Position numbers and translations under genes: made by a program. Of a stretch of DNA of 64,000 nt, positions 17,635-27,602 are shown one piece after another (position 1 is the stretch's first letter; each line of letters opens with the position of its first letter). The notes under the pieces are model-generated. The model was not told the DNA's origin, searched no databases, and saw only the letters and a program-made list of their open reading frames with translations. This stretch comes from Caldimonas mangrovi. Its GTDB lineage: Bacteria; Pseudomonadota; Gammaproteobacteria; Burkholderiales; Burkholderiaceae_C. The stretch spans positions 62,001-126,000 of the forward strand of contig NZ_JAMKFE010000014.1 in NCBI RefSeq assembly GCF_023721835.1, written 5' to 3'.

Positions 17635-18458
17635 ACACGGAAGCCAGCCGCTACTGGCGTGTCGAGGGCCTGGCCGGCGTCAGCTGCTTCAGCGCGCGCT
17701 TCGAGCGCCACAGCTACAGCCGCCACACGCACGACGAATACGCGGTGGGCACGATCGAATCGGGCGTGCAGACGTTTCATTGCCGCGGCGGCCAACGGCT
17801 GTCGCTGCCCGGCTCGGTGATCCTGGTGAACCCGGACGACTTGCACGACGGCCGCTCGGCCGACGGCGCTTATCGTTATCGCATGATCTATCTCGACCCT
17901 GCGGTGGTGTCCGAAGCCCTGCGTGACGCTGGCGAGTCGCACGACAGCTTGCCGCTGTTCCGTACCCCGGTGGTGCGCGACGAGGAACTGGCCGCCTGGC
18001 TGTGCGCCTTCAACCGCCGCACCGAAACGCCGGAGGGGCCGGACACGCTGGAGCTCGAAAGCCGGTTGCTGCATGGGCTGCGCGCGCTGCTGTCCAGGCA
18101 CGCGGCCGGCACGCTGCGCCGCTCGCCGCACGACGGCAACGGCTGCACCGCGGTGCGCTATGCACGGCAGGTGCTGGACGAGCAATTCGCGGCCGACCTC
18201 TCGCTGGGCCAGCTGGCCGCCCACTGCGGCATGAGCCGCTTCGCGCTGCTGCGGCTGTTCACGCGCGAGGTCGGCATGCCGCCGCATGCCTACATGACCC
18301 GCGCCCGGCTGCGTGAAGCGCGCCGCCTGCTGCTGGCCGGCGAGGCGCCGGCCTCGGTGGCCGCGGCCGTGGGCTATGTCGACCAGAGCCACCTGACCAA
18401 GCGCTTCCGGGCCGCCTTCGGCATCACGCCGGGGCAGTTCACCGCAGGCCGGCCCTGA
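17619..18458 (+). CDS. AraC-family regulator coupled to azlCD
   Basis: A 279-residue protein with an N-terminal cupin (YSRHTHDEYAVGTIESGVQT, NPDDLHDGRS) and C-terminal AraC HTH (LGQLAAHCGMSRFALLRLF; VAAAVGYVDQSHLTKRF). The start overlaps azlD by 16 bases; a GTG at 17631 is an alternative. Coupling to azlCD suggests it controls this exporter in response to an amino acid. It is paralogous to the AraC protein at 12092, which neighbours another exporter. Confidence 0.88.
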   Translation: MGRPVNTEASRYWRVEGLAGVSCFSARFERHSYSRHTHDEYAVGTIESGVQTFHCRGGQRLSLPGSVILVNPDDLHDGRSADGAYRYRMIYLDPAVVSEALRDAGESHDSLPLFRTPVVRDEELAAWLCAFNRRTETPEGPDTLELESRLLHGLRALLSRHAAGTLRRSPHDGNGCTAVRYARQVLDEQFAADLSLGQLAAHCGMSRFALLRLFTREVGMPPHAYMTRARLREARRLLLAGEAPASVAAAVGYVDQSHLTKRFRAAFGITPGQFTAGRP

Positions 18459-18614
18459 TCCTGCAGCCGCCCCGGCTGCCAGAGTGGCCAGGACCCTGCA
18501 GCCCGCCGCGCACTTCGCCCCACCGGCGGCAAGGCCACCGGCCGCCCCGGCGCGCGCGGCAAGGGCCTGCCGCAACAATGCCCAGCCACTGCCTCTTCCC
18601 CGAGAAAGCCTGCC

Positions 18615-19325
18615 ATGACCGACCTGTCCCGCTTTGCCATCACCCAGAAGTGGCCCGCGCAGCACCCCGACAGGCTGCAGCTGTATTCGCTGCCGACGCC
18701 CAACGGCGTGAAGGTGTCGATCATGCTGGAAGAGACCGGCCTGCCGTACGAGCCGCATCTGGTGCGCTTCGATGCGAACGAGCAGATGTCGGCCGAGTTC
18801 CTGTCGCTGAACCCGAACAACAAGATCCCGGCCATCCTGGACCCGAACGGCCCCGGGGGCGAGCCGCTGCCGCTGTTCGAGTCGGGCGCGATCCTGCTGT
18901 ACCTGGCCGACAAGACCGGTCAGCTGATGCCGGCCGACCCGGCGCGCCGCTATGAATCGATCCAGTGGCTGATGTTCCAGATGGGTGGCATCGGGCCGAT
19001 GTTCGGGCAGGTGGGCTTCTTCCACAAGTTCGCCGGCCGCGACTACGAGGACAAGCGCCCACGCGACCGCTACATCGCCGAGGCGAAGCGGCTGCTGGGT
19101 GTGCTGGAGCAGCGGCTCAACGGGCGTCAGTGGTTGATGGGCGACGACTACACCATTGCCGACATCGCGACCTGGCCGTGGGTCAACAACCTGGTCGGCT
19201 TCTACGAGGCGGGCGAGCTGGTCGGGATCGACGGTTTCCCCAACGTGCGCCGCGTGCTGGCCGCCTTCGTGGCCCGGCCGGCGGTCGCACGCGGCTTGCG
19301 CATCCCGCAACGGCCGGCCGCCTGA
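18615..19325 (+). CDS. Glutathione S-transferase family protein (YghU/YfcG, Nu-class-like)
   Basis: A 236-residue cytosolic protein with thioredoxin-like N-terminal domain and helical C-terminal domain. Blocks LYSLPTPNGVKVSIMLEETG, NPNNKIPAILDPNG, FESGAILLYLADK and the C-terminal YTIADIATWPWV N-capping motif match the Nu-class enzymes such as YghU/YfcG, which have disulfide-bond reductase or organic-peroxidase activity with glutathione. The residue TPNGVK fits this class, which uses Thr/Asn rather than Cys or Ser. It has its own 5' region of about 155 bp, where I see no strong promoter. Confidence 0.9.
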   Translation: MTDLSRFAITQKWPAQHPDRLQLYSLPTPNGVKVSIMLEETGLPYEPHLVRFDANEQMSAEFLSLNPNNKIPAILDPNGPGGEPLPLFESGAILLYLADKTGQLMPADPARRYESIQWLMFQMGGIGPMFGQVGFFHKFAGRDYEDKRPRDRYIAEAKRLLGVLEQRLNGRQWLMGDDYTIADIATWPWVNNLVGFYEAGELVGIDGFPNVRRVLAAFVARPAVARGLRIPQRPAA

Positions 19326-19416
19326 CCGCTCATCGTCGTCGCGGCGGGTGCGCCCCCGATGTGCGCCGGCGGCGGCACTGGTATTGTCGGCACACACGGT
19401 CAACGGGCAGTACACG

Positions 19417-20073
19417 ATGCGGGCCGACTTGCAGCTACTCGAACGGCGCTGGGGCTTGGCGGTCCAGAGCGCGGCCTTCGGCGTCTGGGACCTGGACATA
19501 CGCAACGAAACGGTCCACTACCCGCCGCAATGGAAGGCGATGCTCGGCTATGGCGACTCGGACGCGTCGGACGCCACTGCCACCTGGCGCGCCCGGGTGC
19601 ATCCCGACGACCTGGCGGCGATGCTGGACGCCTTGCACGGGCACATCGACGGCCGCACACCTGTCTACGAGACCGAGTTCCGGCTGCGCGCCGCTGATGG
19701 CAGCTACCGCTGGGTGCTGTCGCGCGGACGGGTCGTCGAACGCGACGCGCACGGGGGCGCCACCCGCGCGGTCGGCACGCTGACCGACCTCACCGACCGC
19801 CGCGAAGCCGAACGCCTGAAGCTGGAGCGCGACCGCGCCGAAGCCGCCGTCCAGGCCAAGCTGGCCTTCCTGTCGCAGGTGAGCCGCGAGCTGCGCACGC
19901 CGCTCAATGTCGTGCTGGGCTTCGCCCAACTGCTGGCCGAGCGACTCGAGGACAGCGATCTCGACGCCAAGCGCATGTACGTCGAGCAGATCGAAACGGC
20001 CGGCTGGCACCTGGTTCGCTTGGTCGACAACATGCTGGAACTGTCGCGCCTGGAGGGCCACGGCTCGCGATAG
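19417..20073 (+). CDS. PAS domain plus DHp-like domain without catalytic His (truncated kinase)
   Basis: A 218-residue protein. Residues 12-130 are a PAS_3-type domain (FGVWDLDIRNETVHY; WRARVHPDDLAAML; FRLRAADGSYRWVLSRGR). A helical linker leads to a histidine-kinase dimerization region at 148-212 (FLSQVSRELRTPLNVVLGF). The phosphoacceptor His of the SHELRTPLN motif is Arg157, and the protein stops just after the second DHp helix with no ATPase domain. A CAC to CGC change would explain the Arg. No kinase domain follows: the stop is 12 bp from the convergent TyrR-like gene. It may be a decayed kinase or a dimerizing sensor that lacks catalysis. Confidence 0.75.
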   Translation: MRADLQLLERRWGLAVQSAAFGVWDLDIRNETVHYPPQWKAMLGYGDSDASDATATWRARVHPDDLAAMLDALHGHIDGRTPVYETEFRLRAADGSYRWVLSRGRVVERDAHGGATRAVGTLTDLTDRREAERLKLERDRAEAAVQAKLAFLSQVSRELRTPLNVVLGFAQLLAERLEDSDLDAKRMYVEQIETAGWHLVRLVDNMLELSRLEGHGSR

Positions 20074-20084
20074 AGGGCTCCCGC

Positions 20085-21620
<1,536 letters not shown>

Positions 21621-21640
21621 GGTGTACCGAAAGCCTTACG

Positions 21641-21660
21641 CTGTCATGTTTTCGTGACAG
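21641..21660. promoter_or_regulatory. Candidate activator-binding palindrome
   Basis: CTGTCATG-TTTT-CGTGACAG is an inverted repeat with one mismatch in eight, 20 bp upstream of the TyrR-like gene start and 145-164 bp upstream of the sigma-54 promoter. That position suits an enhancer site for the TyrR-like protein and autoregulation. It does not match the E. coli TyrR box closely, so assignment rests on position and symmetry. Confidence 0.55.
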
Positions 21661-21804
21661 CAGTCTAGCGGGCAGCAGGCCGTGACTTTGACGGGGTTTG
21701 CGAGCGATTTCACGCTGATTCTTCGGCGCCGTCTGGATTGAAATCGACACAGCGCGCGGCGGGCGTTGCACGCAAGTGCCTGATTCGCCTGGGGCGCGCC
21801 CGGC

Positions 21805-21820
21805 TGGCACCCGTCTTGCA
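21805..21820 (+). promoter_or_regulatory. Sigma-54 (-24/-12) promoter of dadA operon
   Basis: TGGCAC-N5-TTGCA matches the RpoN consensus, with the invariant GG and GC at the required 10-bp spacing. It lies 45 bp upstream of the dadA start, and the divergent neighbour encodes an activator with GAFTGA, which supports it strongly. Confidence 0.85.
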
Positions 21821-21865
21821 ACCGCCATCGCACCCGGCCGGTCCGGGCCTCACAGGAGCATCGAC

Positions 21866-23119
21866 ATGCAGGTTCTGGTTCTGGGCAGCGGCGTCATCGG
21901 CGTCTCGGTGGCCTACTACCTGGCGCGCGCAGGGCACCAGGTGACGGTGGTCGACCGCCAACGCGCGCCGGCCATGGAAACCAGCTACGCCAACGCGGGC
22001 GAGGTCTCGCCCGGCTATTCGGCGCCGTGGGCGGGCCCCGGCGTGCCGCTGAAGGCCATCAAGTGGCTGCTGATGCACCACAGCCCGCTGGTCATCAAGC
22101 CGGCGCTCGACCTGGCGATGTGGCGCTGGGGGCTGCAGATGCTGCGCAACTGCACCGAGGCGTGCTACCGCGTCAACAAGGCCCGCATGGTGCGTTTGGC
22201 CGAATACAGCCGCGATTGCCTGCGGGAGCTGCGCGACGAAACCGGCATCCGCTACGACGAACGCACGCAGGGCACGCTGCAGCTGTTTCGCACCCAGAAG
22301 CAGCTCGACGGCGTGGGCAAGGACGTCGAGATCCTGCAGCAGTACGGCGTGCCCTACCAGGTGCTCGATCGGGCCGGCTACCTGCTCTACGAGCCGGCGC
22401 TGGCCGAGGTGAAGGACAAGTTCGTGGGCGCCTTGCGTCTGCCCGGCGACGAGACCGGCGACTGCTTCCTGTACACGCAGCGGCTGGCCGAGATGGCCCA
22501 GGCACTGGGCGTGAAGTTCGAGTTCGGCGTCGACATCCGCCGCATCGAGGCCGCGGGCGGCGCGGTGAGCGCGGTGCACACCGACCGCGGGCCGCTGACG
22601 GCCGACCGCTACGTGCTGGCGCTCGGCAGCTACTCGCCGCTGCTGGCCAGGCCGCTCGGCCTCGAGCTGCCGGTCTACCCGGTCAAGGGCTACTCGATCA
22701 CGCTGCCCATCACCGACGCGAAGCACGCACCGGAGTCGACCCTGATGGACGAGACGCACAAGGTGGCCGTGACGCGCCTGGGCGACCGCATCCGCGTCGG
22801 CGGAACGGCGCAGTTGTCCGGCTACAACCTCGACCTGGAACGCGGCCGCCGCGAGACGCTGGAGTTCGTCGTCACCGACCTGTTCCCGCGGGGCGGCGAC
22901 GTGACGCGTGCCGAATTCTGGACCGGGCTGCGCCCGATGACGCCCGACGGCACGCCCATCGTCGGCCCCTGCCGGCTGCCCAACCTGCTGCTGGCCACCG
23001 GCCACGGCACGCTGGGCTGGACCATGGCCGCAGGCACCGGCCGCGTGATCGCCGACCTCGTCAGCGGCAAGACGCCGCAGATCGACATGGAAGGCCTGGG
23101 CGTCGACCGCTACGCCTAG
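21866..23119 (+). CDS. dadA: D-amino acid dehydrogenase, DadA-type
   Basis: A 417-residue FAD enzyme of usual DadA length. The N-terminal dinucleotide motif is [19 protein letters not shown], then [20 protein letters not shown], and late [12 protein letters not shown] and [13 protein letters not shown], all DadA blocks. It oxidizes D-alanine and other D-amino acids to 2-oxoacids and ammonia, feeding electrons to the respiratory chain at the inner membrane. It is the first gene of a dadA, symporter, racemase operon. Start support is AGGAG 8 nt upstream. The -24/-12 promoter and divergent TyrR-like activator suggest induction by amino acids. Confidence 0.93.
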   Translation: MQVLVLGSGVIGVSVAYYLARAGHQVTVVDRQRAPAMETSYANAGEVSPGYSAPWAGPGVPLKAIKWLLMHHSPLVIKPALDLAMWRWGLQMLRNCTEACYRVNKARMVRLAEYSRDCLRELRDETGIRYDERTQGTLQLFRTQKQLDGVGKDVEILQQYGVPYQVLDRAGYLLYEPALAEVKDKFVGALRLPGDETGDCFLYTQRLAEMAQALGVKFEFGVDIRRIEAAGGAVSAVHTDRGPLTADRYVLALGSYSPLLARPLGLELPVYPVKGYSITLPITDAKHAPESTLMDETHKVAVTRLGDRIRVGGTAQLSGYNLDLERGRRETLEFVVTDLFPRGGDVTRAEFWTGLRPMTPDGTPIVGPCRLPNLLLATGHGTLGWTMAAGTGRVIADLVSGKTPQIDMEGLGVDRYA

Positions 23120-23186
23120 TCACGCCCGTTTTCCGAGAACCACCGCAGACTGAACAACCACCAACACCGAGACAGGAGACCTCTGC

Positions 23187-24650
23187 ATGTCACTCAATGA
23201 AATCGTCAGCGCCGTCAACGGCATCATCTGGAGCCCGGCGCTGGTCTATCTGTGCCTCGGTGTGGGCCTGTACTTCTCGCTGCGCACGCGCTTCATGCAG
23301 GTGCGCGGCTTCGGGCACATGTTCCGCCTGATGTTCAAGGGCAAGTCGTCGGCCGCCGGCGTGTCGTCGTTCCAGGCGCTGGCGATGTCGCTGTCGGGCC
23401 GCGTGGGCACCGGCAACATCGCCGGCGTCGCCACCGCGATCAGCTTCGGCGGCCCGGGCGCGGTGTTCTGGATGTGGATGGTGGCCTTCCTCGGCGCATC
23501 GACCGCCTACGTCGAGTCGACGCTGGCGCAGATCTACAAGGAAAAGGACGACCAGGGCCTGTACCGGGGCGGGCCGGCCTACTACATCGAGAAGTGCATG
23601 GGCCAGAAGTGGTACGCGTGGATCTTCGCGGTGGCCACCATCATTGCCACCGGGCTGCTGCTGCCCGGCGTGCAGGCCAACAGCATCGCCTCGGGCCTGG
23701 CCAACGCCTGGGGCGTCAACACGGCGGTGAGCGCCGCGGTGATCGTGATCCTGCTCGGCTTCATCATCTTCGGCGGCGTCAAGCGCATCGCGCTGTTCGC
23801 CGAGGTGGTCGTGCCCTTCATGGCACTGGCCTACGTGCTGGTGGCGCTGGTGATCGTGCTGCTCAACATCGCCCAGGTGCCAGGCATGATCGCGCTGATC
23901 TTCAAGAGCGCCTTCGGGCTCGAGGCCGGCTTCGGTGCGGTGCTCGGCATGGCGGTGCAGTGGGGCGTCAAGCGCGGCGTGTACTCGAACGAAGCGGGCC
24001 AGGGCACGGGGCCGCACCCCGCTGCTGCGGCCGAAGTGGAGCACCCGGCGCAGCAGGGCTATGTGCAGGCCTTCTCGGTCTATGTCGACACGCTGCTGGT
24101 CTGCTCGGCCACCGCCTTCATGCTGCTGTCGACCGGCATGTACAACGTGCAGGCTCCCGACGGCGCCATGCTGTTCAACGGCCTGCCCGGCGTGGAGGCC
24201 GGCGCCGGCTACACGCAGGCTGCGGTCGAGTCGGTGCTGCCGGGCTTCGGCGCCACCTTCGTCGCGCTGGCGCTGTTCTTCTTCGCGTTCACAACCATCG
24301 TTGCCTACTACTACATGGCCGAGACCAACATCGCCTACATCAACCGCAAGGTACACCGCCCGTGGCTCAGCTTCGTGCTGAAGCTGGGCATCATGGCCGC
24401 CGTGACCTACGGCGCCGTGCGCAGCGCCTCCGTGGCCTGGGACCTGGGCGACGTCGGTGTGGGCCTGATGGCGTGGCTGAACATCATCGCGATCCTGATC
24501 ATCCAGAAGCCCGCGCTGCTGGCCCTGAAGGACTACGAGCAGCAGAAGAAGGCCCGCGTGACGCCGACCTTCGACCCCGAGAAGCTGGGCATCCGCAACG
24601 CGCAGTTCTGGGTCGACCGGCGCAAGGAAGCAGCGCGCAAGACGCAATGA
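23187..24650 (+). CDS. Alanine/glycine:cation symporter, AGCS family
   Basis: A 487-residue inner-membrane protein with about ten to eleven transmembrane segments. GRVGTGNIAGVATAISFGGP and GVKRGVYSNEAGQGTGPHP are AGCS family signatures. It imports alanine or glycine with Na+ (or H+). Position between dadA and the racemase gene indicates uptake of L- and D-alanine for catabolism. The start has GGAGAC 8 nt upstream. The last four bases overlap the racemase start. Confidence 0.93.
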   Translation: MSLNEIVSAVNGIIWSPALVYLCLGVGLYFSLRTRFMQVRGFGHMFRLMFKGKSSAAGVSSFQALAMSLSGRVGTGNIAGVATAISFGGPGAVFWMWMVAFLGASTAYVESTLAQIYKEKDDQGLYRGGPAYYIEKCMGQKWYAWIFAVATIIATGLLLPGVQANSIASGLANAWGVNTAVSAAVIVILLGFIIFGGVKRIALFAEVVVPFMALAYVLVALVIVLLNIAQVPGMIALIFKSAFGLEAGFGAVLGMAVQWGVKRGVYSNEAGQGTGPHPAAAAEVEHPAQQGYVQAFSVYVDTLLVCSATAFMLLSTGMYNVQAPDGAMLFNGLPGVEAGAGYTQAAVESVLPGFGATFVALALFFFAFTTIVAYYYMAETNIAYINRKVHRPWLSFVLKLGIMAAVTYGAVRSASVAWDLGDVGVGLMAWLNIIAILIIQKPALLALKDYEQQKKARVTPTFDPEKLGIRNAQFWVDRRKEAARKTQ

Positions 24651-25759
24651 GTTCGGCCCGCGCCCACACCAATGCCGGCGCGTGGCTGGAGATCCGGCTC
24701 GACGCCGTGTGCGCCAACTGGCGGCTGCTGCGCCAGCAGGCGGAAGGAGCCGTCTGCGGCGCGGTCGTCAAGGCCGACGCCTACGGCCTCGGTGCGGCAC
24801 GGGTGGCACCGGCGCTGTACCGTGCCGGCTGCCGCCACTTTTTCGTCGCGCATCTCGATGAAGGCATCGCGCTACGCCCGCTGCTGGACACCGACGCCAT
24901 CCTTTACGTGATGCACGGCCCGCCCCCGGGGTCCGAGCCGGAGTTCGTCGCGCACGGGCTGGTGCCGGTGCTCAACAGCCTGCCGCAGCTGGACGCCTGG
25001 CAGCGCCTGGCGCACGCGCTGGGGCGCGAACTGCCCGCCGTGCTGCAGGTGGACACCGGCATGGCGCGCATGGGGCTGCCGGCCGACGAACTCGAGGCCG
25101 TGGCGAACGACGAAGGCCGGCTGCGCGGCCTGGCGCTGCAAGTCGTGATGAGCCACCTGGTCAGCGCCGAAGACCCGGCCGCGCCCATCAACGCCCGGCA
25201 GCTCGAACGCTTTCGCAGTGCGCTGGCGCGGCTGCCGCGCGCACGTGCCAGCCTGGCGAACTCGTCCGGCATCTTTCTCGGGCCCGAATACCGCTTCGAC
25301 CTGGTGCGACCGGGTGCCGCGCTCTACGGCGTGGCACCGGTGGCCGGCGCCGCCAACCCGATGCGGCCGGTGGTGCGGCTGCGCAGCAAGGTGATCCAGC
25401 TGCGCCGCATCGAGACCGGCACCGGCGTCGGCTACGGCCACGCCTGGGTCGCGTCGCGGCCCTCGCGCATCGCCACGCTGGCCACCGGCTATGCCGACGG
25501 CTGGTTGCGCAGCTTCGGCAACCGCGGCGAGGTCGAGTTCGAGGGCCGTCGCCTGCCCGTCGTCGGGCGGGTGTCGATGGACGCGATCACCGTCGACGCC
25601 ACCGACGTGCCCGAAGGGCAGCTGGCCGAAGGCGCGCTGGTCGACCTGCTCGGCGACAGCATCGGCGTCGACGATGCGGCACGCGCCGCGGGCACCATCG
25701 GCTACGAGATCCTCACCAGCCTGGGCGGCCGCTACGCCCGCAGCTATCTGGGCGCCTGA
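24647..25759 (+). CDS. dadX: Catabolic alanine racemase
   Basis: A 370-residue PLP enzyme, normal length. The N-terminal barrel has AVVKADAYGLG with Lys42 as the PLP lysine, then VLQVDTGMARMGL and VMSHLVSAED; the C-terminal domain has GTGVGYGHAW with the second catalytic Tyr, and GRVSMDAITVD. It converts L- to D-alanine so that DadA can oxidize it. The ATGA overlap with the symporter gene indicates coupling. Linkage to dadA argues for the catabolic isozyme (DadX) rather than a cell-wall Alr, though it could serve both. Confidence 0.92.
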   Translation: MSSARAHTNAGAWLEIRLDAVCANWRLLRQQAEGAVCGAVVKADAYGLGAARVAPALYRAGCRHFFVAHLDEGIALRPLLDTDAILYVMHGPPPGSEPEFVAHGLVPVLNSLPQLDAWQRLAHALGRELPAVLQVDTGMARMGLPADELEAVANDEGRLRGLALQVVMSHLVSAEDPAAPINARQLERFRSALARLPRARASLANSSGIFLGPEYRFDLVRPGAALYGVAPVAGAANPMRPVVRLRSKVIQLRRIETGTGVGYGHAWVASRPSRIATLATGYADGWLRSFGNRGEVEFEGRRLPVVGRVSMDAITVDATDVPEGQLAEGALVDLLGDSIGVDDAARAAGTIGYEILTSLGGRYARSYLGA

Positions 25760-25857
25760 GCGCCGTCGACGCGGCTCTGCTCCCCGCCGGGCAGGCCCCC
25801 GTCTGCCGCGGCTGCGCCGGACGGCCCCTCACCTGACGGACGCCAGCCGCTGCCAAC

Positions 25858-26742
25858 TCAACCCGCCTGAACCAGGGCGGTCAGCATCGCAGCCGTGCGC
25901 TGCATCAATGGCGTCGATTTCTTGTGCGCCGGCAGCACCAGGCACAAGGTGCTGGTGATCTCGGCACCGGCAAAGGGCGTGATCGCAAGGCGCGGCTGCT
26001 GCTTGGCGGAGCGCACCGCGTCCTCGCCGAGCGCCGCGTGGCCGACACCGGCCTCGACCAGCTCGAGTATGGCGGGCACGCTGGACACCTCCCACTCGAC
26101 GCGCAACTGCACGCCGGCCATCGCGGCCGCCGACTCCACCAGCGTGCGAAAGATCTGCCCACGCTGCGGCATGATCAGGGGCAGGTCGGCCAGCCGCTGC
26201 AGCGTCAGCGGCCCGGCGGGCGCCTGCCCGGCTGCGCTGATCAGCCGCAACGACTCGGTGCGCAGCGGCGTGATTTCCAGCGCCGGCAGCGGCTCGGGGT
26301 TGTAGATCAGCGCCAGGTCGATGCGGCCGGTCAGCAGCCATTCGGTCAGGTGCACCGAGAAGCCTTCGGCGATCGCCAGCCGGGCCTTCGGCAGGTCGCG
26401 CCGGAACGCGCTGACGAGCGGCAGCGTGTGCTGGCGCGCCAGCGTCGGCGGCATCGCGATGGCCACCTGGCCGATCGGCTCGTTGCGATGGGCCAGCAGG
26501 TCTGCCCGCGCCAGAGAGACGAGGTGCAGGATCTCCTGGCAATGCTCCAGCAGGCGCCTGCCGGCATCGGTGAGTTGCACGCCGCGGCCGTGGCGCAGCA
26601 GCAGCGCCTCGCGCAGTTCGGTCTCGAGCGCCCGCACTTGCCGGCTCAGGGCCGGCTGCGCCACGCCGAGCACCAGCGCGGCCTTGCTGAAACTGCCGTG
26701 CTCCGCGACATGCACGAAGGCTTCGAGCTGGTTGAGGTTCAC
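25858..26742 (-). CDS. LysR-family regulator of the adjacent LigJ/LigK/LigI cluster
   Basis: A 294-residue LysR protein with HTH FSKAALVLGVAQPALSRQVR and effector domain beginning IGQVAIAMPPTLARQHTLPL. The GTG start at 26742 is preferred because it begins NLNQLEAFVHVAEHG, the usual LysR opening; an ATG at 26775 would add 11 residues. It is divergent from the ModA-like/LigJ operon. A palindrome ATAGC-A-GCTAT in the shared region, repeated before the next operon at 31289, is its probable binding site. A pathway intermediate or substrate is the likely inducer. Confidence 0.87.
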   Translation of the reverse strand: MNLNQLEAFVHVAEHGSFSKAALVLGVAQPALSRQVRALETELREALLLRHGRGVQLTDAGRRLLEHCQEILHLVSLARADLLAHRNEPIGQVAIAMPPTLARQHTLPLVSAFRRDLPKARLAIAEGFSVHLTEWLLTGRIDLALIYNPEPLPALEITPLRTESLRLISAAGQAPAGPLTLQRLADLPLIMPQRGQIFRTLVESAAAMAGVQLRVEWEVSSVPAILELVEAGVGHAALGEDAVRSAKQQPRLAITPFAGAEITSTLCLVLPAHKKSTPLMQRTAAMLTALVQAG

Positions 26743-26786
26743 GGCGGGATTTTCGCACCCGGACCGGCGAGCCATGCCGGCGCCGT

Positions 26787-26839
26787 ATAGCAGCTATCCC
26801 GCCGTGCGGCTTGTTCGGCCCGGGGCCCCTGCTCAGAAT
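26787..26839 (+). promoter_or_regulatory. LysR operator and promoter of the ligJ operon
   Basis: The perfect palindrome ATAGC-A-GCTAT is at 26787-26797, followed by CCCG. A -35-like TTGTTC (26811-26816) and a -10-like CAGAAT (26834-26839) are 17 bp apart. The palindrome and CAGAATCC recur upstream of the Bug-receptor operon at 31289-31343 with identical 47-bp spacing, which is good evidence for a shared regulator. Confidence 0.7.
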
Positions 26840-26867
26840 CCGCCCACCGTCATCCTTCCCTTGCACC

Positions 26868-27551
26868 GTGGGCTCACCTCTGACCGGCATGTCGTCGATG
26901 GCCACTCGCCAGCTGCTGGCCGCGCTCGGCGCGGCGTTCGCAAGCGCCACCGGCCAGGCCGTGCACTTCGAGTCGGTGGGCGGTGTCGACGCGGCGCGGC
27001 GGGTGCGTGACGGCGAGGCGTTCGACATCGTCGTGCTCGCCTCGGACGCGCTCGACGGACTGGCCGCCGAAGGCCATGTGCTGCCCGGCAGCATTGCGCC
27101 GATGGCCCGGTCGCCGATGGCCGTCGCCGTGCGGGCCGGCGCCGGCCGCCCCGACATCGGCAGCGAGCAGGCGCTCAAGCAGGCCGTGCTCGCCGCCGGC
27201 CGCATCGGCTATTCGACCGGCCCGAGCGGTGCAGCGCTGCTGGGATTGCTCGAGCGCTGGGGCCTCGCCGCCGCACTGCAAGACCGCCTGCTGCAGGCGC
27301 GCCCCGGCATTCCCGTCGCGCAACTGATCGCCGCCGGCGAGGTGGAGCTGGGCTTTCAGCAGTTGAGCGAGTTGATGCACGTCGACCAGGTCGACGTGCT
27401 CGGCACGCTGCCCGCGGGCGCCGGCATCACCACGGTATTCAGCGCCGCGGTGTGCGCGCGCACCGAGCGCGCCGCCGAGGCGCGCGCGCTGCTGGACTTC
27501 ATGCGCTCGCCCGAGACAGCCGGGCTCCGGCAGCGCTGCGGCATGAGGTGA
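26868..27551 (+). CDS. ModA-like substrate-binding-domain protein without signal peptide
   Basis: A 227-residue protein resembling the type 2 periplasmic binding proteins of the ModA group: LTGMSSMATRQLLAALGAAF, FDIVVLASDALDGLAAEGHV, IGYSTGPSGAALLGLLERWG and ELGFQQLSELM. Unlike true ModA there is no signal peptide from the GTG start at 26868, so it may be cytoplasmic. No permease or ATPase gene is nearby. It is the first gene of the ligJ-ligK-ligI operon; the domain could bind a tricarboxylic pathway intermediate, or have an enzymatic role, but that is unproven. Confidence 0.7.
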   Translation: MGSPLTGMSSMATRQLLAALGAAFASATGQAVHFESVGGVDAARRVRDGEAFDIVVLASDALDGLAAEGHVLPGSIAPMARSPMAVAVRAGAGRPDIGSEQALKQAVLAAGRIGYSTGPSGAALLGLLERWGLAAALQDRLLQARPGIPVAQLIAAGEVELGFQQLSELMHVDQVDVLGTLPAGAGITTVFSAAVCARTERAAEARALLDFMRSPETAGLRQRCGMR

Positions 27552-27602
27552 GGGCCGCGCCCCGCTTTCTCACCGACGACCCCTCCATCGACGAACCCGT
27601 TC

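Noticed and set aside
23252-25759. Long frame that would fuse an upstream stretch to alanine racemase
   Set aside because: The upstream part is the symporter gene read out of frame; the ATG at 24647 with stop/start overlap is the natural racemase start.
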